Shown: piece by piece, positions 50,985 to 59,710 of the stretch
Position numbering within the stretch: position 1 is the stretch's first letter
Layout of the letters: every line of letters starts with the position of its first letter
DNA from: Xenophilus sp003671765
GTDB taxonomy: Bacteria; Pseudomonadota; Gammaproteobacteria; Burkholderiales; Burkholderiaceae_C
Length of the DNA: 64,000 nucleotides
NCBI GenBank assembly: GCA_051414805.1
Contig: CP166702.1
Location: 124,001 to 188,000, forward strand
Direction: 5' to 3'
The notes under the pieces: model-generated
The model's input: only the letters and a program-made list of their open reading frames with translations
What the model was told of the DNA's origin: nothing
The model's database searches: none
Translations under genes and position numbers: made by a program

Positions 50985-52091
50985 TCAGATCCTCATCGGC
51001 ATCACGACGTACTTGAAGTTCGCGTCTTCCGGAATGGTCAGCAGCGCCGAGCTGTTCGAGTCGTGCAGCTCCACCTTGACCATGTCCTGGCCCATGTTGG
51101 CCAGGGCGTCGATGAGGTAGGTCACGTTGAAGCCGATCTCGATCGCATCGCCGCCGTAGTCGATGTCGAGCTCGTCCACGGCTTCTTCCTGCTCGGCGTT
51201 GTTCGACGCGATGCGCAGCGTGCCCGGCTCGATGTTCAGGCGCACGCCCTTGAACTTCTCGCTCGTCAGGATGGCGGTGCGCTGCAGGCTGGCCAGGAGC
51301 GGCGCGCGGCCCAGCGTGACGCTGTTCTTGTGGTTCTTGGGGATCACGCGGTTGTAGTCGGGGAACTTGCCCTCGACCAGCTTGGTGACGAACTCCATGC
51401 CGCCGAAGCTGAACTTGGCCTGGTTGTTGGCGAACTGCATCTCGATCGCGCCGTCGGCGTCGGAGAGCAGGCGCTGCATCTCCAGCACCGTCTTGCGCGG
51501 CAGGATCACTTCCTGGCGCGGCACTTCCACGTCGAGCGTGGCGGAGGCGAAGGCCAGGCGGTGGCCGTCGGTGGCCACCAGCGACAGCTGCTTGCCCTCG
51601 GCCACGAAGAGGATGCCGTTGAGGTAGTAGCGGATGTCGTGCACCGCCATCGCGAAGGACACCTGCGACAGCAGCGCCTTGAGCGTCTTCTGCGGCACGC
51701 TGAAGGCGGGGCCGAAGTTGGCCGATTCCTGCACCAGCGGGAAGTCCTCGGCCGGCAGCGACTGCAGCGTGAAGCGGCTCTTGCCGCCCTTGAGCACCAG
51801 CTTGCTGGCGTTGGATTCCAGGCTCACGGTCTGGTCGGCCGGCATGCTGCGCAGGATGTCGATGAGCTTGCGCGCACCCACGGTGGTGGTGAAGGCACCC
51901 TCGTCGCCGCCCAGCTCGGCGGTGGTGCGGATCTGGATCTCCAGGTCGCTGGTCGTGAGCTGGATCTGCCCGCCCGTCTTGCGGATCAGCACATTGGCCA
52001 GGATCGGCAGCGTGTGCCGGCGCTCGACGATGCCCGCGACCGACTGCAACGCGGCCAGGACCTTGTCTTGGGTTGCCTTCAGAACAATCAT
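50985..52091 (-). CDS. dnaN: DNA polymerase III beta sliding clamp
   Basis: The protein has 368 residues in three similar clamp domains: MIVLKATQDKVLAALQSVAGIVERRHTLPILANVLI, then the middle domain from about 128, and the third ending YVVMPMRI, which is the standard C-terminus of the clamp. It encircles DNA and tethers polymerase III. Start at MIVLKATQD was chosen over an in-frame upstream extension (MRTEDNASP...) because it matches the family N-terminus and has AGAGG before it. Next to dnaA, 62 bases from its stop. Confidence 0.97.
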   Translation of the reverse strand: MIVLKATQDKVLAALQSVAGIVERRHTLPILANVLIRKTGGQIQLTTSDLEIQIRTTAELGGDEGAFTTTVGARKLIDILRSMPADQTVSLESNASKLVLKGGKSRFTLQSLPAEDFPLVQESANFGPAFSVPQKTLKALLSQVSFAMAVHDIRYYLNGILFVAEGKQLSLVATDGHRLAFASATLDVEVPRQEVILPRKTVLEMQRLLSDADGAIEMQFANNQAKFSFGGMEFVTKLVEGKFPDYNRVIPKNHKNSVTLGRAPLLASLQRTAILTSEKFKGVRLNIEPGTLRIASNNAEQEEAVDELDIDYGGDAIEIGFNVTYLIDALANMGQDMVKVELHDSNSSALLTIPEDANFKYVVMPMRI

Positions 52092-52153
52092 GAATGACCT
52101 CTGCTCTTCTCTCTGGGTAGGTGATGCATTGTCTTCGGTGCGCATGTCAGCCC

Positions 52154-53536
52154 TCAGCCCTTGAGGGTCTGCTCGAGCACGTGCAGCTGCTGGTTCAGCT
52201 CGGTCAGCTGCTGGCGTTCGCCGGAGATCTTTCTCACGGCGTGCAACACCGTGGTGTGGTCACGGCCGCCGAACAGCTCGCCGATCTCCGGCAGGCTCTT
52301 CTGGGTGAGCTCCTTGGCCAGGTACATCGCGATCTGCCGCGGCCGCGCGATGCTGGCCGGGCGCTTCTTGCTGTACATGTCGGCGACCTTGATCTTGTAG
52401 TAGTCGGCCACCGTCTTCTGGATGTTCTCGACGCTGATCTGCCGGTTCTGGATCGACAGCAGGTCGCGCAGCGCCTCGCGCGCCAGCTGGATGGAGATTT
52501 CCTTCTGGTTGAAGCGCGAGTACGCCAGGATCTTGCGCAGCGCGCCCTCGAGCTCGCGCACGTTGGAGCGCACGTTCTTGGCCACGAAGAAGGCGACTTC
52601 CTCGGGCATCTCGGCGCCTTCGGCCGTCGCCTTGTTGATCAGGATGGCCACGCGCATCTCGAGCTCGGGCGGCTCGATCGCCACCGTCAGGCCCGAGTCG
52701 AAGCGCGACACCAGGCGCTCGTGGATGTCCGTCAGGCCCTTCGGATACGTGTCCGAGGTCATGACGATGTGGCTCTTCTTGGCCAGCAGCGCCTCGAAGG
52801 CGTTGAAGAACTCCTCCTGTGTGCGGTCCTTGTTGGCGAAGAACTGCACATCGTCGATCAGCAGCAGGTCGAGCGAGTGATAGCGTTCCTTGAACTCGTC
52901 GAAGGTCTTGCGCTGGTAGGCCTTGACCACATCCGAGACGAACTGCTCGGCGTGGATGTAGAGAACTTTCGCGTCCAGCTTGTCGGCCAGCAGCTTGTTG
53001 CCCACCGCGTGCATCAGGTGGGTCTTGCCCAGGCCGACGCCACCGTAGATGAAGAGCGGGTTGTACAGGTGGCCCGGCGTGCCGGCCACGTGCATGGCGG
53101 CGGCGCGCGCCATGCGGTTGGCCGAACCCTCGACCAGCGTGTCGAAGGTGAGGGCCGCGTTCAGGCGGTTCTTGAAGCCGTTGCCGCCGGGCTCCTCCGC
53201 CGCGGCGGGCGCTTCGCGGGGCACATCGGCCTCCACCGTTGCGGGCAGCGAGATGCCAGTGCGGGCGGGGATTTCGCGAGGAGCAAGCGCTAACTCGATC
53301 ATCACAGGCTGGCCGGAAATCTGCTCCGCCATGGCGGCGATGCGCGCCGCGTACTGGGCCCGGATCCAATCCAGCTTGAAGCGGTTGGCGACGAAGACCG
53401 TGATGCGCGACAGGTCGTCCGCGACCTGTGCGGTCAGCGGCTTGATCCAGGTGTTGAACTGCTGTTCCGACAGTTCCTGTGCGAGCTGGTCGACGCAGGC
53501 CTGCCAGAGGCTGGCGCCCACGCCCTCAGACGGCAT
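52154..53536 (-). CDS. dnaA: Chromosomal replication initiator DnaA
   Basis: The protein has 460 residues. Domain I (LWQACVDQLAQELSEQQFNTWIKPL, about 10-34), a Pro/Ala-rich domain II (about 90-120), the AAA+ domain III with FIYGGVGLGKTHLMHAVGN (Walker A), LLIDDVQFF (Walker B) and RSNVRELEGALRK, and domain IV DNA-binding helix with RPRQIAMYLAKELTQKSLPEIGELFGGRDHTTVLHA. It binds DnaA boxes and opens the origin. DnaA boxes upstream (53588-53646) fit its own origin. Standard location beside dnaN. Confidence 0.98.
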   Translation of the reverse strand: MPSEGVGASLWQACVDQLAQELSEQQFNTWIKPLTAQVADDLSRITVFVANRFKLDWIRAQYAARIAAMAEQISGQPVMIELALAPREIPARTGISLPATVEADVPREAPAAAEEPGGNGFKNRLNAALTFDTLVEGSANRMARAAAMHVAGTPGHLYNPLFIYGGVGLGKTHLMHAVGNKLLADKLDAKVLYIHAEQFVSDVVKAYQRKTFDEFKERYHSLDLLLIDDVQFFANKDRTQEEFFNAFEALLAKKSHIVMTSDTYPKGLTDIHERLVSRFDSGLTVAIEPPELEMRVAILINKATAEGAEMPEEVAFFVAKNVRSNVRELEGALRKILAYSRFNQKEISIQLAREALRDLLSIQNRQISVENIQKTVADYYKIKVADMYSKKRPASIARPRQIAMYLAKELTQKSLPEIGELFGGRDHTTVLHAVRKISGERQQLTELNQQLHVLEQTLKG

Positions 53537-53689
53537 GAGCTCTGCGGCCAGACGGTTGTCCCTCGGTCATGTTGTTGTTCTGCTCGTTGTGGATATTCGG
53601 TTGCGGCATGCCCGGTGGATTCTAACTTGTCAAAAACTTATCCACACCCCTTGACGGCGCCGGGGAACGGGTGCTGGCCGCGCTTTCGA
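53537..53689. other. Probable replication origin region (oriC)
   Basis: The AT-richer space between dnaA and rpmH contains one perfect DnaA box TTATCCACA (53638-53646), a one-mismatch box on the other strand (complement ATATCCACA, 53588-53596) and T/A-rich runs (53560-53640). In many proteobacteria with dnaA next to rpmH the origin lies here. The evidence is position plus two boxes; the strand-composition switch was not computed. Confidence 0.6.
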
Positions 53690-53718
53690 TTGTCGGGCCG
53701 ATCAATGTCTGCAATAAT
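53690..53718 (+). promoter_or_regulatory. Candidate promoter for rpmH operon
   Basis: The -35 TTGTCG (53690-53695), a 17-base spacer and -10 AATAAT (53713-53718) match sigma-70 consensus well. It would start a 5' leader of about 230 bases before the rpmH ATG. Confidence 0.6.
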
Positions 53719-53791
53719 CGCGGGTTTCCCTGAAACCTCTATTCGAGTGCGTTCGGTCCGGCGTGTGTCCGGGACGGGCGGTCAACGCCGG

Positions 53792-53870
53792 GTGCTTCGC
53801 ATCCAGGGCGGCTCTGGAAGGAGATGGTGTTCGGGGTCGCCGGTGGTCGTGACTCGCTGGTGCGAAGCAC
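53792..53870 (+). other. Structured rpmH leader with long-range inverted repeat
   Basis: GTGCTTCGCATCCAG (53792-53806) pairs with CTGGTGCGAAGCAC (53857-53870), with one unpaired base, around a 50-base loop. It lies in the predicted 5' leader of rpmH, so it could form a stem that controls the operon. Function unproven. Confidence 0.5.
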
Positions 53871-53954
53871 GGCCCCTCGAGGTCCAGCGCCTCGCGCCGC
53901 GGTCCGTCCGCCTTGCCCAGCAGTGGGCACCGACATCAGTCAGGAATCCTCATC

Positions 53955-54089
53955 ATGAAACGCACGTACCAAGCTTCGAAAATCCGCCGCGCCCGCACCC
54001 ACGGCTTCCTCGTCCGCATGAAGACCCGTGGCGGCCGTGCCGTGATCAACGCACGCCGCGCCAAGGGCCGCAAGCGCCTGGCCGTCTAA
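53955..54089 (+). CDS. rpmH: 50S ribosomal protein L34
   Basis: The protein has 44 residues, exactly the family length: MKRTYQASKIRRARTHGFLV then a Gly/Arg-rich second half ending KGRKRLAV. It is a small basic component of the large ribosomal subunit. It opens the rpmH-rnpA-yidD-yidC-mnmE cluster and faces away from dnaA. The gene is too short for routine ORF calling but unmistakable. Confidence 0.98.
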   Translation: MKRTYQASKIRRARTHGFLVRMKTRGGRAVINARRAKGRKRLAV

Positions 54090-54135
54090 GGCGTCGGCCG
54101 CCTCGGGCCGCGTGCGGGCGTCGCATCGAACACGC

Positions 54136-54528
54136 ATGCGTCGACTGCAGACACGCGCGCAATTCCAGGCGGCACTTTCCGGCACGACCGTGGCGCGAAC
54201 CGCGCATTTCGCGCTGCACCGGTGCGCGCTCGACGCGCCTGCCGGTGGTCCCGCCACACCCCTCTTCCATCCGAGCGACGTCTGGCTGGGCGCCATGGTG
54301 CCCAAGCGCTGGGCGCGTCGCGCCGTCACGCGCAACACCATCCGCCGGCAGATCTACGCCGTGAGCGGCGGCGCCGACGTTGCGCTGCCGGTCGCGGCGC
54401 ACGTCGTGCGCTTGCGCGCCGGCTTCGACCGCGCGCAGTTCGTCAGCGCCACCTCCGAGCAGCTCAAGCGCGCCGTGCGCGGCGAGCTGCAGCAGCTCTT
54501 CGCGCGCGCGGCGCGGGTTCCGGCGTGA
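54136..54528 (+). CDS. rnpA: RNase P protein component
   Basis: The protein has 130 residues. The family motif sequence with RAVTRNTIRRQIYAV (about 66-80), the RNR-type motif that contacts RNase P RNA, is present as AVTRNTIRR. It assists M1 RNA in 5' tRNA processing. I chose the ATG at 54136 (MRRLQTRAQF) over a GTG at 54112. It ends overlapping the first base of yidD (TGATG). The N-terminal hydrophobic/basic stretch is standard. Confidence 0.93.
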   Translation: MRRLQTRAQFQAALSGTTVARTAHFALHRCALDAPAGGPATPLFHPSDVWLGAMVPKRWARRAVTRNTIRRQIYAVSGGADVALPVAAHVVRLRAGFDRAQFVSATSEQLKRAVRGELQQLFARAARVPA

Positions 54529-54803
54529 TGCAGCGTCTTCTGATTGCCATCGTCCGCGGCTACCGTCTGCTGCTCAGCCCCTGGCTGGGCAACGCCTGCC
54601 GGTTCACGCCCACCTGCTCGGCCTACGCCATCGAGGCGCTCGAGACCCACGGCGCCGCGGCCGGCAGCTACCTCACCCTGCGGCGCCTGGTGCGCTGCCA
54701 ACCCTGGTGCGCCGGCGGCCACGACCCGGTGCCGCCGCCGTCCGACAAGCCCGGTGCGGGGCTGTTCTCTTCCCTCTTTCCGTCCAAGAAGTCTTCTCCA
54801 TGA
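54528..54803 (+). CDS. yidD: YidD membrane insertion efficiency factor
   Basis: The protein has 91 residues. The family signatures GYRLLLSPWLGNACRFTPTCSAYAIEALETHG and LRRLVRCQPWCAGGHDPVP are complete, including the Cys residues. It is an amphipathic peripheral inner-membrane protein thought to help YidC insert proteins. It overlaps rnpA by one base upstream and yidC by four bases (ATGA) downstream, so translation is coupled. Confidence 0.95.
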   Translation: MQRLLIAIVRGYRLLLSPWLGNACRFTPTCSAYAIEALETHGAAAGSYLTLRRLVRCQPWCAGGHDPVPPPSDKPGAGLFSSLFPSKKSSP

Positions 54804-56539
54804 ACGACATACGCCGCACCATCCTCTGGGTGATCTTCGGTTTCTCGCTGGTGATGCTGTGGGACCAGTGGCAGGTCCACAACGGCCGCAAGCCGACCTT
54901 CCTGCCGTCCCGAACCGTCGCCGAAGCGCCCGCCCAGCCGGGCGGCACCACGCCGGCCGGCGCCACGCCCGCCCCCGCGGCCACGCAGGCCGGCGCCGCC
55001 ACGGCGCCCACCGGCGGCGCGGCACCGGCCGCGGCCGAGAAGGTCAGCGTCGAGACCGACGTCTACAAGGCCACCATCGACGGCCAGGGCGCGACCGTGA
55101 CCCGCCTCGAGCTCACGCAGTACGTCGAGGAGATGAACAAGACCGGCCTCATCCCCTTCGCGCGCAAGCTCATGGGCATGCCGCCGATCCCGGTGGTCGA
55201 CACCGACGTGGTGCTGATGGACGACGGCTCGCCGGCCACGCGCTACCTCGCGCAGTCGGGCCTGCTCAACCCCGCAGGCGGCGACAAGTTCCCGACCCAC
55301 CTGACGCTCATGGCCGCCAAGCCCGGCCCGTATCGCATGGCCGATGGCCAGGACACGCTCGAGGTCGACTTCGAGTCGCAGCCCATGGGCGGCCTGAAGT
55401 ACGTCAAGACCTATGTCTTCAAGCGCGGTGACTACGTGATCCGCGTGCGCCACCAGGTGGTGAACGTGGGCGACCAGCCGCGCGACCCGCAGCTGTACCT
55501 GCAGCTGCAGCGCCACGGCACCGAGCCCTCGGGCACGATGTTCGGCACCAGCACCTTCACCGGCCCGGCCGTCTACACCGACGAGAAGAAGTTCCACAAG
55601 GTCAGCTTCGGCGACATCGCCAAGGGCAAGGCCGAGCTGCCCGCCGCCTCCAACAGCGGCTGGGTTGCCATGGTGCAGCATTACTTCGCTTCGGCCTGGC
55701 TGCTCGACGCGCCCGACAGCGCCAAGCTCAAGCGCGAGTTCCGCGCCGCCGACCTGGGGCAGAACCAGTTCGCGATCTCGATGGTCGTGAACCTGCCGAC
55801 CGTGGCGCCCGGCGCCACGCAGACGGTGGACAGCGCCCTGTTCGCCGGCCCCGAGGAAGAAAAGAAGCTCGAGGCCCTCGCGCCCGGCCTCGAGCTGGTG
55901 AAGGACTACGGCATCTTCGCCATCATCTCCAAGCCGCTGTACTGGCTGCTCGACCAGCTGCACAAGCTGCTGGGCAACTGGGGCTGGGCGATCGTGGCGC
56001 TGGTGGTGCTGCTCAAGGCGGCCTTCTACTGGCTCAATGCCAAGGCCTACGCCAGCATGGCCAAGATGAAGGCCATCAATCCCAAGATCATGGAGATGCG
56101 CGAGCGGCTCAAGGACAAGCCGCAGGAGATGCAGCAGGAGATGATGCGCATCTACCGCGAGGAGAAGGTCAACCCCATGGGCGGCTGCTTCCCCATCGTG
56201 ATCCAGATCCCGGTCTTCATTGCGTTGTACTGGGTGCTGCTGTCCTCGGTCGAGATGCGCCACGCGCCGTGGATTCTCTGGATCCGCGACCTTTCCGCAC
56301 CCGACCCCTGGTTCATCCTGCCGCTGGTGATGACCGGCACCTCGCTGCTGCAGACCTGGCTCAACCCCACGCCGCCGGACCCGATGCAGGCCAAGCTGAT
56401 GTGGATCATGCCGCTGGCCTTCAGCGTGATGTTCTTCTTCTTCCCGGCCGGCCTGGTGCTGTACTGGATCACCAACAACGTCCTGTCGATCGCCCAGCAG
56501 TGGGTCATCAACAAGCGGCTGGGCGTGCTGGGCAAGTGA
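54800..56539 (+). CDS. yidC: Membrane protein insertase YidC
   Basis: The protein has 579 residues. It has an N-terminal helix (LWVIFGFSLVMLWDQWQVHNG), a Pro/Ala/Thr-rich linker, the large periplasmic P1 domain (about 85-350), and the C-terminal insertase core with the charged loop MKAINPKIMEMRERLKDKPQEMQQEMMRIYREEKVNPMGGCFPIVIQIPVFIALYWVLLSSVEMRHAPWILWIRDLS and further helices. It inserts and folds inner membrane proteins with or without SecYEG. Starts within the end of yidD. A terminator and a family A repeat follow. Confidence 0.98.
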   Translation: MNDIRRTILWVIFGFSLVMLWDQWQVHNGRKPTFLPSRTVAEAPAQPGGTTPAGATPAPAATQAGAATAPTGGAAPAAAEKVSVETDVYKATIDGQGATVTRLELTQYVEEMNKTGLIPFARKLMGMPPIPVVDTDVVLMDDGSPATRYLAQSGLLNPAGGDKFPTHLTLMAAKPGPYRMADGQDTLEVDFESQPMGGLKYVKTYVFKRGDYVIRVRHQVVNVGDQPRDPQLYLQLQRHGTEPSGTMFGTSTFTGPAVYTDEKKFHKVSFGDIAKGKAELPAASNSGWVAMVQHYFASAWLLDAPDSAKLKREFRAADLGQNQFAISMVVNLPTVAPGATQTVDSALFAGPEEEKKLEALAPGLELVKDYGIFAIISKPLYWLLDQLHKLLGNWGWAIVALVVLLKAAFYWLNAKAYASMAKMKAINPKIMEMRERLKDKPQEMQQEMMRIYREEKVNPMGGCFPIVIQIPVFIALYWVLLSSVEMRHAPWILWIRDLSAPDPWFILPLVMTGTSLLQTWLNPTPPDPMQAKLMWIMPLAFSVMFFFFPAGLVLYWITNNVLSIAQQWVINKRLGVLGK

Positions 56540-56555
56540 GGGCGCGACCGGCGTG

Positions 56556-56620
56556 CTTGTGAGCCGAACCGGCCTGCAGCGCCCGTCGAGCAAGCGCGAC
56601 CAGCTATCGAAGTCATAGCA
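56556..56620. repeat. Family A intergenic repeat, copy 10
   Basis: GTGAGCCGAACCGGCCTGCAG, then CGCCCGTCGAGCAAGCGCGA and the core GCTATCGAAGTCATAGC (56603-56619). It lies after yidC. Confidence 0.8.
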
Positions 56621-56643
56621 AATCGCGCTGCGCGCCAGCCAAC

Positions 56644-56666
56644 GGCCGCCTTCGGGCGGCCTTTTT
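56644..56666 (+). terminator. Rho-independent terminator after yidC
   Basis: GGCCGCC-ttcg-GGCGGCC is followed by TTTTT, about 105 bases beyond yidC and 47 bases before mnmE. Confidence 0.85.
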
Positions 56667-56712
56667 CTTGGGCCGCGTGCCGCCACCGCCATTGCTGAAA
56701 GAATCGACGCCC

Positions 56713-58119
56713 ATGCTCGCGCAACTGCAGGACCCCATCGTCGCCGTCGCCACCGCCCCCGGGCGCGGCGCGGTGGGCATCGTGCGCGTGTCGGGGCGCG
56801 GGCTGGCGCCGCTGGCCGAGGCACTGTGCGGCCGCACCCTGCGCCCGCGCGAGGCCACCTACCTGCCCTTTCGCGACGCCGCCGGCGCCGCCATCGACCA
56901 GGGGCTCGCGCTGTGGTTCCCGGCACCGCATTCCTTCACCGGCGAGGACGTGCTCGAGCTGCAGGCCCACGGCGGGCCGGTGGTGCTGCAGCTGCTGCTG
57001 GCACGCTGCCTCGAGGCGGCGGGCGAGACCGATGCGGCCACCGGCCGCCCGCGCCTGCCGGCCCTGCGCGTCGCGCAGCCGGGCGAGTTCAGCCAGCGCG
57101 CCTTCCACAACGGCAAGATCGACCTCGCGCAGGCCGAGGCCATCGCCGACCTGATCGACGCCAGCACCGAGGCCGCGGCGCGCAGCGCGGGCCGCTCGCT
57201 CAGCGGCGCGTTCTCGCGCGAGATCCACGCGCTGCGCGACGCGCTCATCCACCTGCGCATGCTGGTCGAGGCGACGCTGGACTTTCCCGAGGAAGACATC
57301 GACTTCCTCGAGCAGGCAGACGCGCGCGGCCAGCTGCTCGCGCTGCAGCGGCAGTTGCAGGCCGTGCAGCAGCGGGCGCGCCAGGGCGCCCTGCTGCGCG
57401 AAGGCATCAAGGTCGTCATCGCCGGCCAGCCCAACGCGGGCAAGAGCTCGCTGCTCAATGCGCTCGCCGGCGCCGAACTGGCGATCGTCAGCAGCATCGC
57501 GGGCACCACGCGCGACATCGTCGCGCAGACCATCCAGATCCACGGCGTGCCGCTGCACATCGTCGACACCGCGGGCCTGCGCGAGAGCAGCGATGAGGTC
57601 GAGCGCATCGGCATCGCCCGTGCCTGGGGCCAGATCGAGGATGCGGACGCTCTCTTGCTGCTGCACGACCTCACGCGCGCGCAGGAGCCCGACTACCGCG
57701 CGGCGGACGCAGCGATCCGCGACAGCCTGTCGGCGCGGCTGCCGCCGGGCGTGCCGGTGGTGGAGGTGTGGAACAAGGCCGACGCCGTCCCGGGTGTCGG
57801 CGCCGGCGAAGGCCTGCGGCTGTCGGCGCGCACCGGCGACGGCATCGAGGCCCTACGCCAGCGCCTGCTCGAGATCGCCGGCTGGCAAGCCATGCCCGAG
57901 GGCCTGTACCTGGCACGCGCGCGCCACGTGCAGGCGCTTGGCCAGGTCGAGGAGCACCTGGCGCTCGCCATGGCGCACCTGGACGCCGCGCCGCCACCGC
58001 TGGACCTCTTGGCCGAGGAGCTGCGCCTGGCCCAGAACGCGCTGAACGTCATCACCGGCGAGTTCGGCGCCGACGAACTGCTCGGCGTGATTTTTTCGCG
58101 ATTTTGTATTGGAAAGTAG
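56713..58119 (+). CDS. mnmE: tRNA uridine 5-carboxymethylaminomethyl GTPase MnmE
   Basis: The protein has 468 residues. N-terminal tetrahydrofolate-binding domain (IVAVATAPGRGAVGIVRVSG), helical domain, and an inserted GTPase domain with GQPNAGKSSLLNAL (G1), DTAGLRE-type G3 (IVDTAGLRESSDEVE) and WNKAD (G4). It ends in CIGK, the absolutely conserved C-terminus carrying the Cys. With MnmG it modifies the wobble uridine of certain tRNAs. Start at MLAQLQDPIVAVAT fits the family; the shorter upstream extension is not conserved. Confidence 0.97.
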   Translation: MLAQLQDPIVAVATAPGRGAVGIVRVSGRGLAPLAEALCGRTLRPREATYLPFRDAAGAAIDQGLALWFPAPHSFTGEDVLELQAHGGPVVLQLLLARCLEAAGETDAATGRPRLPALRVAQPGEFSQRAFHNGKIDLAQAEAIADLIDASTEAAARSAGRSLSGAFSREIHALRDALIHLRMLVEATLDFPEEDIDFLEQADARGQLLALQRQLQAVQQRARQGALLREGIKVVIAGQPNAGKSSLLNALAGAELAIVSSIAGTTRDIVAQTIQIHGVPLHIVDTAGLRESSDEVERIGIARAWGQIEDADALLLLHDLTRAQEPDYRAADAAIRDSLSARLPPGVPVVEVWNKADAVPGVGAGEGLRLSARTGDGIEALRQRLLEIAGWQAMPEGLYLARARHVQALGQVEEHLALAMAHLDAAPPPLDLLAEELRLAQNALNVITGEFGADELLGVIFSRFCIGK

Positions 58120-58200
58120 CACGATTGCCCGAACAATGGCCCGGCTGTCCGGCGCCGCCGGGCCATCGCGCGTTCAGAGCGACAACGAGACCTCCACACC

Positions 58201-58668
58201 ATGCCCGCCACCATCCAGGACCTCTGCCAGGCGATCGCCCAGAACACCAGTGACGACGCCTTCGCGCCGGCCCTGCAGACCGCGCAGTGGGAGGTGCTGG
58301 GTTCCTACCTGCAGCCCTTCGAGCTCGCGGCGGGACAGACGCTGATCGACGAGAACGCCCACGACCGCACGCTGTTCTTCATCGAGTCGGGCTCGGTCAG
58401 CGTCCATACGCTCAGCAGCAAGGGCGAGGTGCAGATCGCGATGCTCAACGCCGGCTCGGCGGTGGGCGAGGGCGCCTTCTTCTCGCGCCAGCCGCGCTCG
58501 GCCAGCGTGACGGCCGCCGCGGCCTCGCGCCTGTGGCGGCTCACGCCGCTGCGCTTCAGCGAGATGGCGAATCGCCAGCCGAGCATCGCGCTGGAGCTCA
58601 CGCTGGCGCTGGGCCTGGTGATGGCGCGCCGCCTGCGCAGCAAGTCGCGCCGGGTGGCGGTGACCTAG
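58201..58668 (+). CDS. Cyclic-nucleotide-binding-domain protein without DNA-binding domain
   Basis: The protein has 155 residues, almost all a cyclic nucleotide-binding fold: FELAAGQTLIDENAHDRTLFFIESGSVSVHTLSSKGEVQIAMLNAGSAVGEGAFFSRQPRSASVTAAAASRLWRLTP (about 40-120). The phosphate-binding cassette GEGAFFSRQPRSASVTA is present. No helix-turn-helix follows, unlike CRP, so it is not a classic regulator. It may act as a stand-alone sensor. It starts 81 bases after mnmE. Confidence 0.83.
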   Translation: MPATIQDLCQAIAQNTSDDAFAPALQTAQWEVLGSYLQPFELAAGQTLIDENAHDRTLFFIESGSVSVHTLSSKGEVQIAMLNAGSAVGEGAFFSRQPRSASVTAAAASRLWRLTPLRFSEMANRQPSIALELTLALGLVMARRLRSKSRRVAVT

Positions 58669-58802
58669 GCAGCCACCAAGCTGCTTCGCGGCTCCCCCCT
58701 TTTCTGCCCCGCGGCCGCTCCTGATGTAACAGCGGCCATCGAACGGGCGACAAGCACGATCTGCCCGGCTACCATGTTACAAAGAGTAGTCGGAGGGCCG
58801 AA

Positions 58803-59666
58803 ATGCCTGTGGTATGCGCCGCGTGCGGCACCGAAAACCGAGAAGCCGCCAAGTTCTGCCGAGGCTGCGGGGCCCGTCTGGCCGGTGCCGCGCCGGCTGC
58901 CGCGGCCGACGAGGCGGGCTGGCCGACGACCCAGCCCGCGGAGCTGCCCGGTGCCGCGGCAGACGAACGCACGGTCATCCTCGGGGCGCCGGCCGCCACG
59001 CCGCGCGCTGCGGCGCCCCAGCCACCACCGCCTCCCACCGCGCCAGCCCCGGCAACCGCCCGCGCGCCAGCGCCGGTGCATCCCATGCCGACCGCCGCAT
59101 CGCCTTCCAAGGGGCCGTGGATCGCCGTCGGCGCGGTCGCGCTGTTGCTGGTGGCGGGTGCCGGCGCCTTCTGGGCCTTCCGCGGTGCCAGAGAAGCGAG
59201 TCCGCCGGCGCCTGCGGCCGCGCCCGCCCCCGCGCCGACTGTGGCGCCCGCTCCGCTGACGCCCCCTGCCCCGGCGCCCGAACCGGCCCCGCCGGCACCC
59301 GCGCCGGAGCCCGCACCGCCACCCCCGCCCGAGCCAGCCCCCCCGCCGGCTCCGGCTCCGTCGCCCGCACCCGCGGTGGCTGCGCCACCGGCCAAGCCCC
59401 GCCCGAAGAAGGAAGCGCCCGCACCCGTGGCGCCCAGGCCGCCGATCGAGGTGCCGGTGGCCGTGCCGGTCGCGCCGCCGCCGCCGCCCCCACCGCCGCC
59501 GCCGACGCCCGAAGCCGTCTGCGCGGGCCGCAACTTCATCGCCCGGGCACAGTGCCTTGCCGCCGAGTGCGCCAAGCCGGCCCAGCGGTCCCATCCGCAG
59601 TGCGAGGCCGTGCGCCAGCAGCAGCGGCTGGAGGAAGAGAAGCGCAACCCGTCGCTGGCGAACTGA
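58803..59666 (+). CDS. Zinc-ribbon membrane protein with long Pro/Ala-rich region
   Basis: The protein has 287 residues. An N-terminal zinc ribbon MPVVCAACGTENREAAKFCRGCGARL (four Cys: 5, 8, 19, 22) precedes a Pro/Ala linker, a membrane helix (WIAVGAVALLLVAGAGAFWAF, about 103-123) and a very long Pro/Ala stretch (about 130-235). It ends with a Cys-rich short domain CAGRNFIARAQCLAAECAKPAQRSHPQCEAV. The cytoplasmic ribbon and periplasmic Cys domain suggest a scaffold. Function unknown. Adjacent to a second zinc-ribbon gene. Confidence 0.78.
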   Translation: MPVVCAACGTENREAAKFCRGCGARLAGAAPAAAADEAGWPTTQPAELPGAAADERTVILGAPAATPRAAAPQPPPPPTAPAPATARAPAPVHPMPTAASPSKGPWIAVGAVALLLVAGAGAFWAFRGAREASPPAPAAAPAPAPTVAPAPLTPPAPAPEPAPPAPAPEPAPPPPPEPAPPPAPAPSPAPAVAAPPAKPRPKKEAPAPVAPRPPIEVPVAVPVAPPPPPPPPPPTPEAVCAGRNFIARAQCLAAECAKPAQRSHPQCEAVRQQQRLEEEKRNPSLAN

Positions 59667-59710
59667 ACGCTTCGTCGCTGACCCCCAGCCCTATCCGAAA
59701 GCCCACCATC

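Noticed and set aside
53615..54364. An open frame across the oriC-rpmH region
   Set aside because: It runs through rpmH and rnpA in other frames and through the promoter and leader. The translation is low complexity.
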